Part shown: positions 9,004 through 17,545 of the stretch, in pieces | Layout of the letters: every line of letters begins with the position of its first letter | How positions within the stretch are numbered: the stretch's first letter is position 1 | Assembly (NCBI RefSeq): GCF_024612015.1 | Contig: NZ_CP102512.1 | Coordinates: 9,300,001-9,364,000 of the forward strand | Reading direction: 5' to 3' | Origin: Streptomyces sp. CA-210063 | Lineage (GTDB): Bacteria > Actinomycetota > Actinomycetes > Streptomycetales > Streptomycetaceae | Length of the DNA stretch: 64,000 nucleotides | Notes under the pieces: model-generated | Seen by the model: the letters and a program-made list of their open reading frames with translations, nothing else | Told to the model about the DNA's origin: nothing | The model's database searches: none | Position numbers and translations under genes: made by a program

Positions 9004-9308
9004 CGGGTCTCCTTCGCGAAGAAAGCCGTCGCACGCTTGAGGACCTCGACGTCCTCGCGCAGTCGGCGGTTCTCCCGCCGCAGTGCGGCCAGTTCCTCGC
9101 GTTCGCTGCTGGTCAGTCCGTCGCGTTCGCCCGCGTCGACTTCGGCCCGGCTGACCCACAGCCGCACCGCCGTCTCGGTCAGGTCGAAGTCCTTGGCGAT
9201 CTGGCCGACCGAGCGGTCACCGCGCCGGCACAGCTCGACGATCTCGGCCTTGAACTCCGGCGTGAACGAGCGGCGAGGGCGTGGCTCCTTCTTCCCCATG
9301 CTCTCCAT
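9000..9308 (-). CDS. IS3-family transposase OrfA (HTH protein)
   Basis: A helix-turn-helix protein of about 100 residues that recognises the element ends. It contains RSFTPEFKAEIVELCRRG, then SVGQIAKDFDLTETAVRLWV, followed by a leucine-zipper-like stretch LAALRRENRRLREDVEVLK used for dimerisation. The start at 9308 follows GGAAGG at a normal distance; 9299 and 9317 are alternatives. The stop overlaps the orfB GTG. IS3 elements normally also make an OrfAB fusion by -1 frameshifting; the overlapping region here would permit it. Confidence 0.85.
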   Translation of the reverse strand: MESMGKKEPRPRRSFTPEFKAEIVELCRRGDRSVGQIAKDFDLTETAVRLWVSRAEVDAGERDGLTSSEREELAALRRENRRLREDVEVLKRATAFFAKETR

Positions 9309-9449
9309 GATGGACATCCTTCCGGGGCCGAACCCCTGATCTCGGATGTCCGTCAAAGCGGATCAAGCCCAGGCGCAGTGCACTACTCGAACGTGAGTCC
9401 GGTGGTCGTGGCCGTGCCGAGGTCGCGTCGTCGAGTGCCGTCCGCGGCG

Positions 9450-10346
9450 TCAGGCCCCACCTCGCGGATGTAAAACCTGTCGGGCCGCGTTCCTGAACTG
9501 GATCGGGCTCTGTCCGGTTCGGGACTGGAAGTACTTGCTGAAGTTGGTGGCACTGCTGAAGCCGAGGTGTGCGGCAATGCGGACGGCGGTCTCGTCGCTG
9601 TGGGCCAGGCGGCGCTTGGCTTCCAGCATGACTCGTTCGTCGATGAACTCCTTGGCGTTGGTACCGACCGCTGATGCGGTTGCCCTCCTCAGCGTGCGCG
9701 GGGAGTAGCCCAGGGCTCTCGCGTAGTCAGCGACGTGATGGGTCTTGGTGAAGTCACGCTCGACTGCCTCGCGGAATCGGCGGAAGGTCTCGCTGTCTTC
9801 CGTAGTGCTGGGAAGCCCACCGGGCCGGTCGGCCAGCCGGAGCACCAGCACGGACAGCAGGTGCCGCAGGATGGCGATGTGCACGTCGAGCGGACTCGCG
9901 CCGACGGCACCGAACTCGTGACAGAGGTGCTCGATCGCCAGATCGACGGCATGGTCGTCGACGGCGTCGTACTGCACCGGGCCACCCAGCGTCTCCAAGC
10001 GCGCCGCGACCACCGTGGTCGGATCGAGGAAGTCGCTCTCGAAGAGCACGAGATGCCCCTCGACCTCGCTCAGGTCTCCCCACCTGTGGACCTGCCCCGG
10101 ACGGACCCACAACCAGCTCCCGGGGGTCGCGTCGTATGTGGTGAAGTCGACCTCCTGCTTCAGCGTCCCGCTGACCGTGGCGATGAGGTGGTGGAAATCG
10201 GGGCGCTGCGGCGTCGTGAACCCGCCGCCCCCACGCCGACGGAACTCGGACAGTGACATCACCTCGACGCCGGCCGGAGTGCCGACGCGCGGGTGGAAGT
10301 CCACCCTCGGGATGGCATCGCGGGTGCTCTGTCCGATATTCACCAT
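9450..10346 (-). CDS. AraC-family transcriptional regulator
   Basis: This 298-residue regulator has a cupin-like sensor domain (HLIATVSGTLKQEVDF, then PGSWLWVRPGQVHRWGDL) and a C-terminal pair of helix-turn-helix motifs, DYARALGYSPRTLRR and IAAHLGFSSATNFSKYFQSRTGQSP. The start at 10346 gives MVNIGQSTRDAIPRV; a longer start at 10421 would run into the shared promoter region. It is divergent from the SnoaL gene at 10451, about 100 bases away, and probably controls it. The IS3 element sits only 85 bases past its stop. Confidence 0.88.
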   Translation of the reverse strand: MVNIGQSTRDAIPRVDFHPRVGTPAGVEVMSLSEFRRRGGGGFTTPQRPDFHHLIATVSGTLKQEVDFTTYDATPGSWLWVRPGQVHRWGDLSEVEGHLVLFESDFLDPTTVVAARLETLGGPVQYDAVDDHAVDLAIEHLCHEFGAVGASPLDVHIAILRHLLSVLVLRLADRPGGLPSTTEDSETFRRFREAVERDFTKTHHVADYARALGYSPRTLRRATASAVGTNAKEFIDERVMLEAKRRLAHSDETAVRIAAHLGFSSATNFSKYFQSRTGQSPIQFRNAARQVLHPRGGA

Positions 10347-10450
10347 CACGAGGCCAGAACCTACCGCAGCACCGACCGAATTCGGGACCAATGTTGATGT
10401 CAGAAACCGCAAGCCGCCCACCAGGCCACAAGCACGAGGGAACGACGAAC

Positions 10451-11209
10451 ATGAGCGACAACAAGACCACCGTCCTCACCGCAGTCAAGGAGATCTTCGG
10501 TGACAAGGACGTCACCGCCGTCGATCGGTGGGTGGCCGCTGACTACCGCCAGCACAGCTCGGCCGCGCCCGACGGCCCCGAAGGCCTGCGTGGGCTGATC
10601 GGGTCACTCACCGACGACGTCCGTCACGAGGTCGCCCGGGTCATCGCCGAGGGCGACCTGGTCGCGGTCCACGGCGTCTACTACGGCTTCGGTCCGGACC
10701 CGCTGGTCGCCCTCGACCTGTTCCGCGTCGCCGACGGCATGCTCGCCGAGCACTGGGACGCGCTCACGCCCCAGGTCACCAAGACTGTCTCGGGCCGCTC
10801 GCAGGTCGACGGCCCGGCAGAGGTCAGCGACCTCGACAAGACGGAGGCCAACCGTGCCTTGGTCCTCGGGTTCGTCGAGAAGATCCTCAAGGGTGGTGAC
10901 TTCTCCGTGCTGACCGACTTCATCTCCACCGAGCAGTACGACCAGCACCACCCGGAGATCGCTGACGGGCTAGACGGGCTCGGCGCCGCCTTTGCGGCGT
11001 GGGCCGAGCAGGGCAAGAACATCGCCTACGGGACGACTCACCGCGTGATCGCCGAGGGCAACTTCGTGCTGGTGGTCTCCGAGGGCGAGTTCGATGTTCC
11101 GGTCGCGTACTGGGACCTGTTCCGTGTCGCCGACGGCAAGATCGTCGAGCACTGGGACATCGTCGTCCCCATCCCGGACACCCTGCCGCACGACAACGGC
11201 CTGTTCTGA
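10451..11209 (+). CDS. Tandem SnoaL-like (NTF2-fold) protein
   Basis: A 252-residue cytoplasmic protein made of two SnoaL-like domains, roughly residues 5-115 and 135-245. Each ends with the same pattern: DLFRVADGMLAEHWDALTPQ in the first and DLFRVADGKIVEHWDIVVPI in the second. Such proteins form alpha-beta barrels that bind small hydrophobic molecules. Some are cyclases or isomerases; many have no known reaction. The duplicated domain suggests an internal gene duplication. It is divergently arranged with the AraC regulator. Confidence 0.85.
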   Translation: MSDNKTTVLTAVKEIFGDKDVTAVDRWVAADYRQHSSAAPDGPEGLRGLIGSLTDDVRHEVARVIAEGDLVAVHGVYYGFGPDPLVALDLFRVADGMLAEHWDALTPQVTKTVSGRSQVDGPAEVSDLDKTEANRALVLGFVEKILKGGDFSVLTDFISTEQYDQHHPEIADGLDGLGAAFAAWAEQGKNIAYGTTHRVIAEGNFVLVVSEGEFDVPVAYWDLFRVADGKIVEHWDIVVPIPDTLPHDNGLF

Positions 11210-11269
11210 TCGCCGGACCCAAAAGGCGATGACGCGACGGGCCCACCCCGATTCGCCGGAAAAGACGAT

Positions 11270-11550
11270 CGGGCTGAGCGCCGACAAAGGCGTAGCTTCA
11301 CAACAGCTGACCGCTGTGATCGGCGTCCCCGCCGAGAAATGGGGAGAAGTCGTCGTCGCCTATGTGCAGCCACGGCCGGTTCTGACGGTCGATCCGGCGG
11401 CGTTGGAAGCACTCGCCGCGCGCAGCCTCAGCGGCTACAAGTGGCCGACCTCGTACGCCGTCGTGGAGGCCATCCCCAAGAACGCGGTGGGCAAGATCGA
11501 CAAGGTCGCGGTGCGGGCGACTCATGCCGCTGCGTCGGCCGCCGCCTACA
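11270..11550 (+). pseudogene. Acyl-CoA synthetase C-terminal fragment
   Basis: About 85 codons match the mobile C-terminal domain of AMP-forming acyl-CoA synthetases: AVIGVPAEKWGEVVVAYVQP, then SLSGYKWPTSYAVVEAIPKN and AVGKIDKVAVRA, where the Lys of VGKID is the usual catalytic lysine. The roughly 400-residue N-terminal adenylation domain is absent and no start precedes it. It begins only about 60 bases after the SnoaL stop and runs into another gene fragment. Non-functional remnant. Confidence 0.75.
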
Positions 11551-11580
11551 GGCAAGAATCAGGGGATCGGCACGGGCCCG

Positions 11581-12044
11581 GCTGCCGCTCGACTGGATGC
11601 GTATGCCGATGGCCGAGCTCGGCTGGTTCCCGGTCGGGGTGATGATCGGTGGTGCGATGACGTTCGACCATCACACCCACTGCGTCACGACATCGCCCCG
11701 CGTTGGGGCGGTCTGTCCCGGGATCCGACGCGAACCGGATGGCCGTGGCGCTGGAGTGGATGTTCGCCGTCGTGCGCAACCAAGTGCGGTCGGCACGGCG
11801 GGAGTGGTTCGTCCGTCCCGTCACGGTCGAACTGGAAGGTCCGGGCGGTGGCATCTGGTCCGTGCGACCGGGCGCCGTGGTGAGGGCCGGACCGTCGGAC
11901 AAGCCGGCGGCTACGCTCACCGGTCGGGCCGTCGGCTTCCCGGAACGGGCCACCCACCGGGCCGACTGGCGCCAGCGGGACCTGCGGATCTCCGGCGGGG
12001 CCGACTACGCCGCTCGTTTCCTCGACTTCGTCCGGGTCGTTTAG
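11581..12044 (+). pseudogene. Maleylpyruvate-isomerase-like (MDMPI) fragment, frameshifted
   Basis: The first part reads RMPMAELGWFPVGVMIGGAM then TFDHHTH. The frame is then lost and resumes as GRSVPGSDANRMAVALEWMF, ending with RADWRQRDLRISGGADYAAR and FLDFVRVV. These segments belong to actinobacterial mycothiol-dependent maleylpyruvate isomerase-family proteins with a C-terminal SCP2-like part. At least two single-base losses (near 11669 and 11700) explain the frame changes, and the N-terminal 60 or so residues are replaced by the preceding synthetase fragment. Not functional as it stands. Confidence 0.6.
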
Positions 12045-12046
12045 CC

Positions 12047-12460
12047 GGGCTCTGCGGGCCGAGGGCCCGGGCGCGGATCAGCAGCAGGGCGATGTCGTCG
12101 CCGGCGGCCGTGGGGTGCTGGGTGTCCATGACCGTGTCGCACAGTGCTTCGAGCGAGGATTCTGGCCGGGCGAGTGCCCGGCACAGGATGCGGTTGCCTT
12201 CGTCGAGGTCGTGATGGCGGCTTTCGATGAGGCCGTCGGTGAACAGGGCCAGCACGCTGTCCTCGGGCATCGTGAACTCCGCCGCCTCGAAGGGCAGGCT
12301 GCCCAGGCCCAGGGGAGGGCCGGCCGGCAGGTCCACGACCTGGGCCGTTGCGTCCGGCCCGACCAGGATCGGGGGCGGGTGGCCGGCGCGGGCCATCGAG
12401 CACGTGCGGGAGACGGGCTCGTAGACGGCGTACAGGCAGGTGGCGCCGACGTCTCACGGG
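12047..12460 (-). pseudogene. SpoIIE/PP2C-type phosphatase C-terminal fragment
   Basis: Read leftward: ATCLYAVYEPVSRTCSMARA, then GHPPPILVGPDATAQVVDLP, GPPLGLGSLPFEAAEF and VLALFTDGLIESRHHDLDEG, ending PTAAGDDIALLLIRAR. These are the last three motifs of SpoIIE-type PP2C phosphatases, including the metal-binding Asp of FTDGLIE and of GDDIALL. The first half of the catalytic domain and any sensor domain are missing, and the frame runs past the normal end into the convergent neighbour. A fragment from a once larger signalling protein. Confidence 0.75.
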
Positions 12461-12550
12461 GAGACGCTCGAATGCGAGCCGGCCCGCCTCCCACACGATG
12501 AGCTCGCAGTCGACCGCCGTACCGTCGGGCAACCGGCGGACGGCCTTCTC
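12461..12550 (-). pseudogene. Short ATP-dependent DNA ligase-like fragment
   Basis: Thirty codons read AVRRLPDGTAVDCELIVWEA followed by GRLAFERL. This resembles the nucleotidyl-transferase core of streptomycete ATP-dependent DNA ligases (LPDGTALDGELVVW-type). It is fused at about 12460 to the phosphatase fragment with a change of frame. Nothing else of the ligase is present. The call rests on a single motif. Confidence 0.45.
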
Positions 12551-12788
12551 GATCTCCGGCGGACGGCGACACGGCCGTCGATCCACCGGCCGGCCCACGG
12601 TAGCCATCCCACTTCGGTTATGCGCTGTTGAGCTGTTCACGGACTATCGTCGAGCGTCATGTGATCACCGGTTGGCGAGTGCATTTCATCGCCCGCCGTC
12701 CCGGAGGGACCATCACCGCAGGCGTCTGGCGTGCGAAAGGACGCTGGGCGTGGCGCGCAGCCAACTACCGATGATCAAGGGGAGTTCG

Positions 12789-13712
12789 TCAAGCTGTGCG
12801 TGCCGACGACGTGCCCGTTCCCGCCCGGGTCGCATCCGCGCCCCAGCTGGCCAGCAGTCGCAGGGCCTCCGCGGACGGGGAGTTCGGTTCGGCGTGGTAG
12901 GTCACCAGCATCTGCTCGTGGGCGTCGGCCTGGTGGAACGACTCGAGGCGGAGATCGAGTTCGCCGACGAGCGGGTGGTGCAGGCGCTGGATACCGTGGC
13001 ACCTCTCCTTGACGTCGTGGGTGGCCCACAGCCGCCTGAACTCCTCGCTCTTCACGGAGAGCTCGCCCACCAGCGCGGACAGCCGGGGGTCGTCCGGATG
13101 GGAGCCGGCATCCATGCGCAGCTGAGAGACGACGTCGCTCGCTTTGTGCTCCCAGTCCACGAACAGGTCGCGGTACTCGGGACGCAGGAACACCAGGCGC
13201 GCCCAGTTCTGCTCCCTCGCCGGCAGCTCGGCCCAGTCGCCGAAGACCGCCGCGGCCATCCGGTTCCAGACGAGGATGTCCGAGCGCCGCCCCACGAGGA
13301 TCGCCGGAACACCGTCCATGGTGTCCAGCAGCGTCCGCAGGGGGCCCCGCACCTGCTGGGCGCGGCCGGCCGGCTTCTTCTTCTGCTGTTTCGGCTTCGC
13401 CAGGTGCGTGAGGTGGGCATGCTCGGCGTCGCTCAGCCTGAGCGCGCGGGCGATGGCGTCGAGGACCTCCGCCGACACGTGCCGCCCGTTGCCCTGTTCC
13501 AGCCGCGTGTAGTACGCCACCGACACCCCGGCCAGCTGCGCCAGCTCCTCGCGGCGCAGCCCCGGCACCCGCCGGTACCGCCCGTAGTCCGGCAGCCCCA
13601 CGTCCTCCGGCTTCAGCCGGGCGCGTCGGGTGCGCAGGAACTCGCTGAGCTCGGCACGCGGGTCCAGCGCGCCGGCGGCGGGCTCGTGCACCGGTTCGGG
13701 GTATTCGTCCAT
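12789..13712 (-). CDS. XRE-family regulator with MmyB-like ligand domain
   Basis: This 307-residue regulator has an N-terminal helix-turn-helix (ELSEFLRTRRARLKPEDVGL, then GLRREELAQLAGVSVAYYTR and LEQGNGRHVS). A conserved C-terminal MmyB-like domain follows, with PAILVGRRSDILVWNRMAAA and FLRPEYRDLFVDWEHKASDV. The MmyB domain binds fatty acids or similar ligands in related proteins. The ATG at 13712 is preferred over 13754 because the extra residues are not conserved-looking. It is divergent from the aldehyde dehydrogenase gene at 13886; in this regulator group the divergent oxidoreductase is the usual target. Confidence 0.9.
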   Translation of the reverse strand: MDEYPEPVHEPAAGALDPRAELSEFLRTRRARLKPEDVGLPDYGRYRRVPGLRREELAQLAGVSVAYYTRLEQGNGRHVSAEVLDAIARALRLSDAEHAHLTHLAKPKQQKKKPAGRAQQVRGPLRTLLDTMDGVPAILVGRRSDILVWNRMAAAVFGDWAELPAREQNWARLVFLRPEYRDLFVDWEHKASDVVSQLRMDAGSHPDDPRLSALVGELSVKSEEFRRLWATHDVKERCHGIQRLHHPLVGELDLRLESFHQADAHEQMLVTYHAEPNSPSAEALRLLASWGADATRAGTGTSSARTA

Positions 13713-13885
13713 GTCTCGAGTATTCACGGTCGCACGCACGCCAGCCTGCCCCAACCAGTGGTAGGCATCGCGGGCATACGCAATGCCGTGGCCTGGGTGG
13801 ATGCCAGCCCGTCCAGGACGCTGGTCACCGTGCCCGGCCGGAAGGCAGCCGGGGCGTGGCTTGCATCAAGAACGGAGCACATCCC

Positions 13886-15232
13886 ATGACCGCAACACAG
13901 GGGACCGAGTCGAGGACGCACCAGAGCGAAACGGCCGCGGAGGTGGTCGGCCGCCTTCGTGCGACGTTCAACACCGGCGTCACCCGCCCACTGGACTGGC
14001 GCGTCAACCAGTTGCAGCGGCTGCGGGCCCTGCTGGTCGAGAACGAGCAGGAGCTGATCGAAGCGCTCTGGGCGGACCTGAGGAAGAACGCCGCCGAGGC
14101 CAAGACTCAGGAGATCGACTTCACTGTCGTCGACATCGACGAGGCACTGGCGAACCTTGAAAACTGGCTTCAGCCTCGCCCGGTGGAGGTTCCCGCCCAC
14201 TTCGGTCCCACGACCACGGCCTACACCACGTACGACCCGCTCGGGGTCGTCCTGGTGATCGCTCCGTGGAATTTCCCGCTCCACCTTCTCATCGACCCCA
14301 TCATCGGCGCGCTGGCCGCCGGGAACACCGTGGTGGCCAAGCCGAGCGAGATCTCGGTGCACACCTCGGCGGTCGCTTCACGCCTCCTGCGACAGTACTT
14401 CGACGCCGATGTGCTCACCGTCGTCGAGGGGGGCGCCGAGGAGACCACGGCCCTCCTGGCGCAGCGTTTCGACCAGATCTTCTACACCGGCAATGGCACC
14501 GTCGGCCGGATCGTCATGGCCGCAGCCGCCAAGCACCTCACCCCGGTCACGCTCGAACTCGGGGGCAAGTCGCCGGTCTTCGTGGCGCCCGACGCCGACG
14601 TGGACGAGACCGCGAAGCGGCTGGTCGGTGCCAAGTTCGGCAACGCGGGGCAGCAGTGCGTAGCCCCGGACTATGTTCTGGCTGATCCGGCCACCGCCGC
14701 CGCGCTGGTTCCCGCCCTGCGCGTGGCGGTCGAAGCCCAGTTCGGCACCACCCCGCAGACCTCAGGCGACTTCGGCCGGATCATCAACGAGCGGCACTTC
14801 GACCGGCTCACCGCTCTGCTGGATTCCGGCCGGGCGGCGGTGGGAGGCCAGCACGACCGTGACGACCTGTACATCGCACCGACCGTGCTCACCGACGTCG
14901 ACCCCGCATCGCCGGTCATGCAGGAGGAGATCTTCGGTCCGATCCTCGCCGTCGTCGAAGTCGCAGACCTCGATGCCGCCATCGCCTTCATCAACGAACG
15001 CGACAAGCCGCTCGCGCTCTACGCGTTCACCGAGTCCGAGGCCACCAAGTCGCGTCTCGTGAATGAGACGTCCTCCGGAGGCGTCGCCTGGGGCCAGCCG
15101 GTGATACAGCTGCTCATGCCGGGACTGCCTTTCGGCGGCGTCGGCGAAAGCGGCTTGGGTCGGTACCACGGTCGGTATTCCCTCGAGGCGTTCAGCCACC
15201 TCAAGGCTGTCGCGGACGTGCCGCTCAGCTAG
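13886..15232 (+). CDS. Aldehyde dehydrogenase (class 3-like)
   Basis: A 448-residue NAD(P)-dependent aldehyde dehydrogenase, short like class 3/coniferyl-type enzymes. Visible motifs: cofactor-site IAPWNFPLHLLIDPIIGALA and FYTGNGTVGRIVM, the general-base Glu in VTLELGGKSPVFV, and the catalytic Cys in FGNAGQQCVAPDYV. The C-terminus PFGGVGESGLGRYHG is typical. The start at 13886 (MTATQGTES) is chosen over one ten codons upstream. It is next to the divergent XRE regulator and 430 bases before an old yellow enzyme, suggesting a small reactive-aldehyde or enone detoxification island. Confidence 0.92.
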   Translation: MTATQGTESRTHQSETAAEVVGRLRATFNTGVTRPLDWRVNQLQRLRALLVENEQELIEALWADLRKNAAEAKTQEIDFTVVDIDEALANLENWLQPRPVEVPAHFGPTTTAYTTYDPLGVVLVIAPWNFPLHLLIDPIIGALAAGNTVVAKPSEISVHTSAVASRLLRQYFDADVLTVVEGGAEETTALLAQRFDQIFYTGNGTVGRIVMAAAAKHLTPVTLELGGKSPVFVAPDADVDETAKRLVGAKFGNAGQQCVAPDYVLADPATAAALVPALRVAVEAQFGTTPQTSGDFGRIINERHFDRLTALLDSGRAAVGGQHDRDDLYIAPTVLTDVDPASPVMQEEIFGPILAVVEVADLDAAIAFINERDKPLALYAFTESEATKSRLVNETSSGGVAWGQPVIQLLMPGLPFGGVGESGLGRYHGRYSLEAFSHLKAVADVPLS

Positions 15233-15665
15233 TCGCGCGCTTTCGTGAAGCAGGCGGTCCGATGGGCGATCGGCCGGCGGAAGTGCCTCAGGCCGGTGAG
15301 AATGAGGAGCGCTGAGATCGCTGTTCCCGCCACCGCCGGAAGCGCGTTCCAGGTGAAGCCGTGTATCGGTCCTCTTCGCGGGGGCGCGACGAGGGAGCCG
15401 GTCGCGGCGCGGCCTGCAGACACCGATCCGTACCGACTCCGGCGGGCAGTTGCGCTTGACCGGCGTCGACGCCGACGGCATGCGGTTCTCACCGCGCTCG
15501 CCGCCCACACCACCCACACTCCGATCGCTTCATGGACCGCGTCACCGTCAGCGGGCCCGCGCCTGCCCGAGGACCGCATCCGCGCCTCCGCCGACAGCGT
15601 GGACCCCCTGCGTCGCAGACCTTCCTCCCGTTTCCTCCGTATTGCAGAAAGAAAGAAAGAAACCC
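15233..15665. other. Intergenic stretch without recognised gene
   Basis: About 430 bases between the aldehyde dehydrogenase and the old yellow enzyme gene. Frames are open on both strands, including one whose end could be a hydrophobic helix on the minus strand (PAVAGTAISALLILTGL, about 15290-15340). No start, ribosome site or family supports a gene. The last 40 bases are purine-rich (repeated GAAA before 15666) and act as the ribosome-site region of the next gene. Confidence 0.4.
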
Positions 15666-16778
15666 ATGACTGTCAACATTTCAGAAGTTTCGCCCGTTCC
15701 ATCGCTTTTCTCCCCCGTCTCCCTAGGGAAGATCGAGCTCGCCAACCGCGTCGTCATGGCACCCATGACCCGGGTCCGGGCCGGTTCCTCCGGCATTCCC
15801 GGGGACCTGATGGTCGAGTACTACCGGCAGCGGGCGAGCGTCGGGCTGATCATCACCGAGGGCACCTACCCCGACCACGCGTCGCAGGGGTATGTCGGTG
15901 AGCCGGGCATCGCCACCGACGAGCAGGCGACCGGCTGGCAGCGGGTGTTCGAGGCGGTGCACGCCGAGGGCGGCCGTATCGTCCTGCAGATCATGCACGC
16001 CGGCCGGGGCACCCACCCCGACATCAACGGCGGCCGCCGCATCCTCGCCCCCAGCGCGATCGCCATCGACAACAAGACGTTCACCGAGAAGGGCGAGCAG
16101 CCCTACCCCGTACCGGAAGCGATGACCACTGCAGAGATCCGGGCAGCAGTGGAGGACTTCGTTGCTGCGGCCTGCCGGGCCATCGAGGCGGGAGCGGACG
16201 GCGTGGAAATCCACGGCGCCAACGGCTACCTGCTCCAGGAGTTCCTCTCCCCGGCGGCCAACCAGCGCACCGATGGATACGGCGGCTCGCCGCAGAACCG
16301 CGCCCGCTTCGTCGTCGAGGTCGTCACGGCGGTCGCCCAGGCCGTCGGTGCCGAGCGGGTCGGGCTGCGAATCTCGCCGGAGGTCGACCTCGGGGACGTC
16401 TTCGAGACCGACCGGGACGACGTTCTGGCCACCTACGGCACCCTGATGGACCAACTGCGCCCGCTGGGCCTGGCCTACCTCTCCGTACTGCACGCCGAGC
16501 CGGGCGGCGACCTGGTACAGGAGCTGCGGCGGCGCTTCGACGGCAAGCTGATTGTCAACAGCGGCCCCTTCGGGGGGCAGACCACCCGCGAGCAGGCGCT
16601 CCAGCAGATCGCGGCTGACCACGCCGATGCCGTGGCCGTGGGCCGGGCCCTCATCGCCAACCCCGACCTGGTCGAGCGCTGGCAGGGTGGCCACCCGGAG
16701 AACGAGCCGCGGCCGGAACTGTTCTACGGGGTGGGCGCCGAGGGCTACACCGACTACCCCTTCCTCGAAGCGGCTTGA
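15666..16778 (+). CDS. Old yellow enzyme-family FMN ene-reductase (NemA-like)
   Basis: A 370-residue FMN-dependent flavoprotein that reduces activated C=C bonds with NAD(P)H. Motifs in order: LFSPVSLGKIELANRVVMAP, MTRVRA, then the active-site EIHGANGYLLQEFLSPAANQ and RTDGYGGSPQNRARFVVEVV, and the C-terminal FMN phosphate site SGPFGGQTTREQA and VAVGRALIANPDLVER. Of the His-x-x-Asn/His substrate pair, the equivalent region reads IHGAN with His and Asn present. The start at 15666 follows a purine-rich GAAAGAAAG tract rather than a clean GGAGG. A strong hairpin follows the stop. Confidence 0.92.
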   Translation: MTVNISEVSPVPSLFSPVSLGKIELANRVVMAPMTRVRAGSSGIPGDLMVEYYRQRASVGLIITEGTYPDHASQGYVGEPGIATDEQATGWQRVFEAVHAEGGRIVLQIMHAGRGTHPDINGGRRILAPSAIAIDNKTFTEKGEQPYPVPEAMTTAEIRAAVEDFVAAACRAIEAGADGVEIHGANGYLLQEFLSPAANQRTDGYGGSPQNRARFVVEVVTAVAQAVGAERVGLRISPEVDLGDVFETDRDDVLATYGTLMDQLRPLGLAYLSVLHAEPGGDLVQELRRRFDGKLIVNSGPFGGQTTREQALQQIAADHADAVAVGRALIANPDLVERWQGGHPENEPRPELFYGVGAEGYTDYPFLEAA

Positions 16779-16790
16779 GGCCCACGGTCA

Positions 16791-16831
16791 CGCCTGTCCA
16801 TGCGGCAGCCCCACTCACACATGGACAGGCG
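16791..16831. terminator. 12-bp perfect hairpin after the old yellow enzyme gene
   Basis: CGCCTGTCCATG at 16791-16802 pairs exactly with CATGGACAGGCG at 16820-16831 across a 17-base loop, 13 bases past the stop. No T-run follows, which is usual for terminators in high-GC actinobacteria. Confidence 0.6.
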
Positions 16832-17167
16832 CCCGACCGGCGACACTGTGTCCGCCCTTTGAGCCCGCGGTCACACCGGCGATCACCGGCTCGAGGACCG
16901 TCGGGTCCGTCAGGGCGTTGACGGTCCGCAAGTTCCTGGTCAGCAGCCTGCGTTCGGTGACCTCGTCGAGCACATCGCTCTCGTGCGTGGCCACCGCGGC
17001 GGCCTTCGGCCACAGCTGACGCCTATGACAGTTTTCCGGCGGCGGCCCATCCACCAGGTCCGCCTTCCGTAAGGGGAGTCCTTCGCCGATATCCGTCCCC
17101 GCTGTACACCGGCGCCCATACCGTCCAGCCCGAACGCTGGGAACGGGGGTGACGAAAGGGGCTGTCG

Positions 17168-17335
17168 GTGGGGAGGGATCTGGGTCTGGACGGGGTGGTG
17201 GACTACTTCACCCTGTCCTGCGACGAGGCGGGCTGGTTACGGAACATAGGCGGCGCTACCAGGCTGGGCTTCGCCGTCCAGCTGAAATTTTGCGGCGGCG
17301 ACCTCGGAGGCGCTTCACGAGTTACTTGGCTGATT
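17168..17335 (+). pseudogene. Tn3-family transposase N-terminal fragment
   Basis: The frame starting near 17168 reads GRDLGLDGVVDYFTLSCDEA then GWLRNIGGATRLGFAVQLKF. This matches the start of the DUF4158-type N-terminal domain of Tn3-family transposases (the 'ATRLGFALLLKF' signature). About 50 codons remain of a protein that is normally near 1000 residues. The rest is absent, and the sequence after about 17335 is unrelated. A trace of a past transposon in a 770-base gene-poor gap. Confidence 0.55.
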
Positions 17336-17377
17336 CGCCGCTCGTTAACGGCTCCCGAACCGACGCCACCACTGGTC

Positions 17378-17404
17378 CAGGGCCCTTCACGCCGGAGGGC
17401 CCTG
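17378..17404. terminator. 9-bp perfect hairpin
   Basis: CAGGGCCCT at 17378-17386 pairs exactly with AGGGCCCTG at 17396-17404 over a 9-base loop. It lies downstream of the leftward MFS operon, whose last stop is at 17546, so it may end that transcript. The arms are also self-complementary (GGGCCC), so other structures are possible. Confidence 0.45.
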
Positions 17405-17545
17405 AGCCATGCCCGCAGTGGACAACGGACAGAACGAAACCCCATCCATAACTTCGGCTGCGCCGCCCACCCCGCAGCGTCGGGTCGTTGACCCGGCACG
17501 GCGCGCATCGGCTCGGGCAGCGACCAGGCGAGGGAAGGTGACCTT

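Larger units (their letters stand above)
8097..9365 (-). mobile_element. Intact IS3-family insertion sequence
   Basis: The ends form a 19-base inverted repeat with one mismatch: TGTTCCGCTTTGACGGACA at 8097-8115, and TGATCCGCTTTGACGGACA read on the minus strand from 9365 to 9347. The element starts TG and ends CA, as IS3 elements do. Inside are orfA and orfB in the usual overlapping arrangement. No clear target duplication was found: the flanks are GAGCT on the left and AGCCC on the right. Loss of the duplication fits insertion into the older IS5 copy followed by rearrangement. Confidence 0.85.

Noticed and set aside
8092..9370. A target-site duplication for the IS3-family element
   Set aside because: The flanking bases (GAGCT left, AGCCC right) share only an AGC-like triplet in shifted register, too little to claim.
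9383..9577. A 64-codon leftward frame overlapping the end of the AraC gene
   Set aside because: It overlaps the well-supported AraC reading frame, and its end does not match a known protein with confidence.
16848..17015. A leftward segment reading LLTRNLRTVNALTDPTVLEP that looks protein-like
   Set aside because: It may be the tail of a decayed gene, but I could not name a family and it has no start or ribosome site. Left unannotated.
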